Positions 5,738 to 9,802 of a stretch of DNA of 9,802 nt are shown here, one piece after another (the first letter of the stretch is position 1; the number at the start of each line of letters is the position of its first letter). A program made the position numbers and the translations under genes. The stretch is from contig JAYVXF010000342.1 of the NCBI GenBank assembly GCA_043793345.1, positions 1 to 9,802 on the forward strand. Direction: 5' to 3'. This stretch comes from UKL13-2 sp043793345. GTDB taxonomy: Bacteria; Pseudomonadota; Gammaproteobacteria; Burkholderiales; Usitatibacteraceae. The notes beneath the pieces were generated by a model that saw only the letters and a list, made by a program, of their open reading frames with translations, was not told where the DNA came from and did not search any database.

Positions 5738-6712
5738 ATGAAGCGCATCGCGGGGCTAGATCCCTCGACCTATAAACGCCATCCGATACACGGAGAAAAC
5801 CGCACGTGGGCGGAGACAAATTGCTATTGCGATGTCGTGATTGAACTGCTGCACGGTTTGGGGCACGAGCCGATTGCCGCTTTACCGTTTACCTTCACGA
5901 TCGATTTCGAAGGCGACCAGTGGACGTTTTTCAAGTTTCCGGACGCAGACTTGCTTGAACTTTATGGTTTGGACATTCAAGAATTGGCGGTGTGGCGTCC
6001 GCTAGTCGATCACATCACGGATCTGGTTGCTGCTGGACGACCGGTGTTGGTTGAACTCGATTCCTATTTTTTGCCCGACACAGCTGGCAGTGCGTACAAA
6101 CTCGCGCATGTAAAGTCGACGGTTGCGGTGAATGAAATTGATACTCAACACCGCCATCTCGGTTATTTTCACAATCAAGGTTATTACCAACTAAACGGCG
6201 CGGATTTTTCAGAGGTGTTCCAGCTGGAGGGATTGGTTCACGAGCGCATGTTGCCGCCTTACATTGAGTACGTGAAAACACAGCCTGACTTCGAGCCACT
6301 GCACGCACAAAATTTGGTCGGCGCATCGCTTTCGCTATTAAAAAAACACCTTGCGCGCGCGCCGCGTGAAAACCCGCTTGCCCGCTTCAAGACGCGGTTC
6401 GCGCAAGATTTGGCGTGGCTTCTAGACGCGGACATGGAAACTTTCCATGCCTATTCTTTTGCGACATTGCGCCAGTACGGAGCTTGCTTCGAATTAAGCG
6501 AAACCTATCTGCGTTGGCTGTGCGAACAGGGCGTGAGTGAGCTGAACGTTGCGCTGATAGCCTTTCAAAATATCTCGCAATCCGCAAAAACCTTTCAATT
6601 TCAGCTCGCGCGCGCAATAGCCCGCAAAAAGCCGCTCGACCTCTCGCCGCTGGACGCAATGGCGGCGCAATGGGAGTTGGGTATTTCGTCGTTGCGACGC
6701 CAACACGGCTAA
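5738..6712 (+). CDS. DUF1839 family protein, candidate cysteine-dependent acyltransferase
   Basis: A 324-residue soluble protein matching the DUF1839 family as I remember it. Its marks are WAETNCYCDVVIELLHGLG at 24-42, DFEGDQWTFFKFP at 56-68, the VELDSYFLPDT block at 105-115, AHVKSTVAVNEID at 123-135 and LGYFHNQGYYQL at 141-152. No function is established in my knowledge. The order Cys (C29 or C31), then an acidic strand (D108), then His (H124) with a beta-strand pattern resembles papain-like transferases such as BtrH, which moves an acyl group from a carrier protein to an aminoglycoside. Together with the carrier protein upstream, this suggests thioester offloading onto an amine or hydroxyl. 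That is inference. The second half is mostly helical and has no recognised motif. There is no signal peptide, so it is probably cytoplasmic. The gene ends 11 bases before the GH2 start. Confidence 0.8.
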   Translation: MKRIAGLDPSTYKRHPIHGENRTWAETNCYCDVVIELLHGLGHEPIAALPFTFTIDFEGDQWTFFKFPDADLLELYGLDIQELAVWRPLVDHITDLVAAGRPVLVELDSYFLPDTAGSAYKLAHVKSTVAVNEIDTQHRHLGYFHNQGYYQLNGADFSEVFQLEGLVHERMLPPYIEYVKTQPDFEPLHAQNLVGASLSLLKKHLARAPRENPLARFKTRFAQDLAWLLDADMETFHAYSFATLRQYGACFELSETYLRWLCEQGVSELNVALIAFQNISQSAKTFQFQLARAIARKKPLDLSPLDAMAAQWELGISSLRRQHG

Positions 6713-6723
6713 ACGGCAGCATC

Positions 6724-9282
6724 ATGTTTACACCACAGTCGGCTAACGTCGGAATGAATTGCTCAACCCTGTTGCTCCACGATGGTTGGCAAGTGATGCG
6801 CCTGTCAGCAGGAGCCTGCCAGTCACCGGGTCAGTTAGCTCTACAGCCGACGGACTGGCATGCCGCAAAAGTGCCAGGCACTGTTGCAGCAATTTTTCAC
6901 ACGGATATCGACGCAGTTGGAAATTACGACGCGGATGATTGGTGGTACCGATTAACATTCGATGCCCCGGACAAGGGCGCCGATGCTCATTATCACTTGC
7001 GTTTCGACGGCCTCGCGACGCTGGCTACGGTCTGGTTAAACGGTACGCTTATATTGTCGTCCCGCAACATGTTTGTAGGGCATCGCGTTGAGGTTACCCA
7101 ATTACTGCGTGGCCAAAACCAGTTGGTGATCTTATTTCATTCATTGCAAGTTGCAGTGGGTGAAAAACGACCACGACCGCGGTGGAAGACAGGGCTCGTC
7201 GATCAGCAAAATCTGCGCTGGTTTAGGGCCACCCTGATGGGGCGGATTCCCGGATGGACGCCGCCAATTACGCCGGTTGGCCCCTGGGGACAAGTCGCGC
7301 TTCTGTGCGCAAGGCGCGTTTATCTCGAGTCGATCGACCTGCAAACAAGCGCGCGCGGAGCCGTTGGACGTATCGCGCTTCGCGCGGTCCTGTCTGTTTT
7401 CGCTGGTTTATCGGTCAACGGTGCTCGTCTGCGTTTGGGCAACGACGTTCACCCTTTGACTGTCAGCCTGTGCGATGGCGTGACGATACACGCAGATTTA
7501 ACCATTGCAGATGTGCCGCTGTGGTGGCCACATACGCACGGCACACCACGACGTGTTCCGTGGCGGCTGGAAGCGCAAATAGATAACGCTTGGCTTTGTC
7601 TTGACGATGGTGTCATCGGGTTCAAGGACGTTTCTCTGGATCAAGCAGACGGCCGGGTTCAGTTCATTATCAACGGCATTCCCGTGTTTTGCAGGGGGGC
7701 GTGTTGGACCACAGCCGACTTCCTCAACCTGCATGGAGCGGTTTCTGTACTGCGCCAGACGCTCACGCTAGCGCGCGACGCCGGCTTGAACATGCTTCGT
7801 GTTGGCGGCACGATGGTCTATGAATCGACCGATTTTTATGAATTGTGTGATGAGCTCGGCATTCTCGTCTGGCAGGATTTCATGTTTGCCAACATGGACT
7901 ACCCTGTCAAAGACGAACAATTTCGCGCCGAGATCGAGAAAGAAGTTAAGCACCAGCTGAATCGACTGCAACGACACGTCGCCATCACTGCTTATTGCGG
8001 CGGGAGTGAAATCGCCCAACAGGCAGCGATGTTGGGACTGCCCGCCGACGAATGGACTAATGATTTCTTCGCTGAAAGCGTGCCACAACTCTGCTCGCAG
8101 CTGCACGCTGAAATCCCATACTTCCCCTCAACGCCGTGGGGAGGGGCGCTGCCTTTCCACGTGGCGACCGGAATTTCGCATTACTACGGCGTCGGCGCGT
8201 ATCGGCGACCACTCGAAGACGCAAAAATTGCACGCGTCAAATTCACCTCAGAATGCTTAGGCTTCTCCAACGTGCCCGACATCGAGACGATGGCGTTGCT
8301 ACTTGATGGAAAGACGCCGCCTCCACATCACCCGCTTTGGAAAGCCCGCCAGCCACGTGACAACGGCGCAGGATGGGACTTCGAAGATGTTCGCGATCAT
8401 TACTTCGGTCTGCTATTTAAACTTGACCCGATCACCCTGCGTAGCCAGGACATCGAGCGCTACTACGCTGTGTCCAGAATCGTGACCGGCGAGGTCATGC
8501 GCCGCATATTTGCCGAGTGGCGCAATCCGGCCAATGCGTGCGCTGGTGGTCTGGTCTGGTTTTTTAAAGACCTCTGGCCGGGCGCTGGTTGGGGGATTGT
8601 CGATAGCACCGGAAGACCCAAAGCGGCATTTTGGTATCTGAAACGTGCGTGGTCGACACAAACTGTCTTTCTGACCGACGAGGGTCTCGACGGATTGAAT
8701 GTACATCTAGTCAATGAAGATTCTGAGCCGCTCGATGTGGACGTAGAACTTGAAATGTTGCAGGCAGGGCGAATCTCCACAGGATCAGCAAAAACGTCCG
8801 TGTGCATTCCGGCTAGGGAGGCGCTTACTCTCCAAGGCGATTCGTTACTTGGCTATTTTTCCGACAGCACGGCAGCATATCGGTTTGGGCCACCAAAGCA
8901 CGATGTGATTACGGTCCGCATAAAACGAGGCGATACAGGAGTTTTATTGAGCGAAGATTTCTATTTTCCTTCCGGTCTTGATCTTGTGGCTCAGCGGACG
9001 GCGGCGATTAAGTCAGATGCGGATTGGCAAGCTGACGGATCCGTGGTGGTAACGCTATCGAGCGATGTGTTTTTACAGGCAGTGTGCATAACATGCAAAG
9101 GTTTTGCGCCGAGTGATAATTATTTCCATCTCACCCCAAACCAGCAAAAGAAAATTATGTTTGCCGTTTCCGGTCGCGGTAGCACGACATTCAAAGCGCA
9201 TTTTGCTGCGCTCAATTATGTGGAAACCATCACCGTGCGCGCGCAACGGAAAGTTGGGGTGGTTCACGACGAGTCGCCGTGA
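6724..9282 (+). CDS. Glycoside hydrolase family 2, beta-mannosidase-like protein
   Basis: An 852-residue protein of usual length for GH2 beta-mannosidase/exo-glucosaminidase relatives. The N-terminal sugar-binding jelly-roll ends in WHAAKVPGTVAA and DDWWYRLTFDAP. A beta-sandwich with LWWPHTHG follows. The TIM barrel begins near GIPVFCRGACW, with ARDAGLNMLRVGGTMVYES and DELGILVWQDFMFANMDYP. The expected acid/base is E429 in AYCGGSE and the nucleophile E510 in FTSECLGF. LVWFFKDLWP at 610-619 closes the barrel core. In this clan Asn nearly always precedes the acid/base Glu; here it is Ser428, so activity or specificity may be altered. There is no signal peptide, suggesting it acts in the cytoplasm on a precursor or stored glycan. 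The ATG at 6724 was preferred over 6670 because the latter overlaps the DUF1839 gene by 43 bases and adds 18 residues without homology. Its ribosome-binding site is weak. Confidence 0.88.
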   Translation: MFTPQSANVGMNCSTLLLHDGWQVMRLSAGACQSPGQLALQPTDWHAAKVPGTVAAIFHTDIDAVGNYDADDWWYRLTFDAPDKGADAHYHLRFDGLATLATVWLNGTLILSSRNMFVGHRVEVTQLLRGQNQLVILFHSLQVAVGEKRPRPRWKTGLVDQQNLRWFRATLMGRIPGWTPPITPVGPWGQVALLCARRVYLESIDLQTSARGAVGRIALRAVLSVFAGLSVNGARLRLGNDVHPLTVSLCDGVTIHADLTIADVPLWWPHTHGTPRRVPWRLEAQIDNAWLCLDDGVIGFKDVSLDQADGRVQFIINGIPVFCRGACWTTADFLNLHGAVSVLRQTLTLARDAGLNMLRVGGTMVYESTDFYELCDELGILVWQDFMFANMDYPVKDEQFRAEIEKEVKHQLNRLQRHVAITAYCGGSEIAQQAAMLGLPADEWTNDFFAESVPQLCSQLHAEIPYFPSTPWGGALPFHVATGISHYYGVGAYRRPLEDAKIARVKFTSECLGFSNVPDIETMALLLDGKTPPPHHPLWKARQPRDNGAGWDFEDVRDHYFGLLFKLDPITLRSQDIERYYAVSRIVTGEVMRRIFAEWRNPANACAGGLVWFFKDLWPGAGWGIVDSTGRPKAAFWYLKRAWSTQTVFLTDEGLDGLNVHLVNEDSEPLDVDVELEMLQAGRISTGSAKTSVCIPAREALTLQGDSLLGYFSDSTAAYRFGPPKHDVITVRIKRGDTGVLLSEDFYFPSGLDLVAQRTAAIKSDADWQADGSVVVTLSSDVFLQAVCITCKGFAPSDNYFHLTPNQQKKIMFAVSGRGSTTFKAHFAALNYVETITVRAQRKVGVVHDESP

Positions 9283-9295
9283 CTTTGGACAATCG

Positions 9296-9802
9296 ATGAA
9301 CATGATCGCGATACCAAACAAATCATCCGCGCTTGACAAGACTCTGGCGCCCGCACGAAATCATCCGTCGCCACTCTGGCTGGCCAGAACGGGAGTTCCC
9401 GTGGCAGCATGGCTGCACAGGCCAGTCATAAGATGTCGCAGCGTTGGGGTCGTGCTATCGACGTCGATCGGCATTGAATCGTTGTTTGCGTATCCTGCGT
9501 TGATCCAGTGGGCGGACGCGCTTGCAGCGAGTGGAGTTCCCTGCCTGCGATTCGATCCACCCGGCTCAGGCGATTCCGACGGCACATTCCTGAATGACGG
9601 CGTAATGTCTCGGTGGATGTCGGCCTTCGCCGAGGCGGCAGATCAATTGCGCGCGGAAGGCATCACCAATATCGTGTTAGCGGGAGTTCGGCTCGGCGCG
9701 CTTGCGGCGACCGCTGCCGCGCTGCAGAGTCGCAGTCGGCACCTCATCTTATGGGCACCCTATGTTACGGGCCGCGCGATGATGAGAGAAATGATGTCGT
9801 TC
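9296..9802 (+). CDS. Alpha/beta hydrolase, exosortase-associated-hydrolase-like (partial, cut by window end)
   Basis: The frame is open from the ATG at 9296 to the right edge (169 codons) and begins 13 bases after the GH2 stop. TTGGAC at 9285-9290 is a plausible ribosome-binding site. ATG at 9302 is an alternative start. The fold is shown by the strand GVVLST at 51-56, ADALAASGVPCLRFDPPGSG at 73-92 with the typical FDPPGSGDSDG turn, a helix, then NIVLAGVRLGALAA at 125-138 and ILWAPYV at 151-157. The nucleophile elbow GxSxG is replaced by GVRLG, with Arg at 132 where Ser is expected. As I recall, some hydrolases of exosortase-type EPS clusters carry a similar G-x-R-x-G elbow, which would fit this locus. 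The end of the protein, including any His of a triad, lies outside the window. Confidence 0.82.
   Translation, partial: MNMIAIPNKSSALDKTLAPARNHPSPLWLARTGVPVAAWLHRPVIRCRSVGVVLSTSIGIESLFAYPALIQWADALAASGVPCLRFDPPGSGDSDGTFLNDGVMSRWMSAFAEAADQLRAEGITNIVLAGVRLGALAATAAALQSRSRHLILWAPYVTGRAMMREMMSF

Noticed and set aside
6670..6723. Upstream start for the GH2 gene
   Set aside because: It overlaps the DUF1839 gene by 43 bases and adds residues that match no part of the GH2 fold; the ATG at 6724 fits the usual length.
7768..8106. 112-codon minus-strand ORF inside the GH2 gene
   Set aside because: The + frame carries the GH2 catalytic motifs across the same bases, so this is a shadow.

Overview
The window looks like part of a chromosomal exopolysaccharide (EPS) locus from a Gram-negative bacterium, most likely a betaproteobacterium. 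Base composition is moderate (about 50% GC by eye). The first full gene encodes a sugar transferase whose N-terminus resembles the EpsB-like family of PEP-CTERM/exosortase EPS clusters. The organism assignment is inferred from family resemblance only. All supported genes lie on the + strand. I see no rRNA, tRNA, CRISPR array or transposase.

Layout. (1) Positions 1-437: a possible C-terminal tail of an upstream gene (to about 100), then a leader with several short inverted repeats. (2) 438-1640: polyprenyl-phosphate sugar-1-phosphate transferase with an unusually short membrane part. (3) 1641-1966: a gap holding one possible 72-residue ORF with a good ribosome-binding site. (4) 1967-3946: OafA-type membrane acyltransferase with a C-terminal SGNH domain. 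(5) A 151-base gap with a plausible sigma-70 promoter. (6) 4098 to the right edge: a tightly packed run of acyl carrier protein, acyl-CoA dehydrogenase-like flavoprotein, a 46-residue overlapping ORF, a DUF1839 protein, a GH2/beta-mannosidase-like protein, and the start of an alpha/beta hydrolase cut by the window end.

How the genes may work together. The first half starts and decorates a polysaccharide: lipid-linked glycan initiation, then O-acylation. The second half looks like a carrier-protein pathway. The carrier would hold an acyl or aminoacyl thioester, the dehydrogenase-like protein would act on it, and the DUF1839 protein would be a candidate cysteine-dependent transferase that moves the group to an acceptor. 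DUF1839 shows a Cys/His layout reminiscent of BtrH-type acyl-ACP transferases. The glycosidase-like and hydrolase-like proteins would act on the sugar or the product. Several of these enzymes have changes at expected catalytic positions: Gly where the dehydrogenase Glu should be, Ser-Glu instead of Asn-Glu in the GH2 protein, and Arg at the hydrolase nucleophile position. This cassette is the most interesting part of the window. Its substrate and product cannot be read from the sequence.
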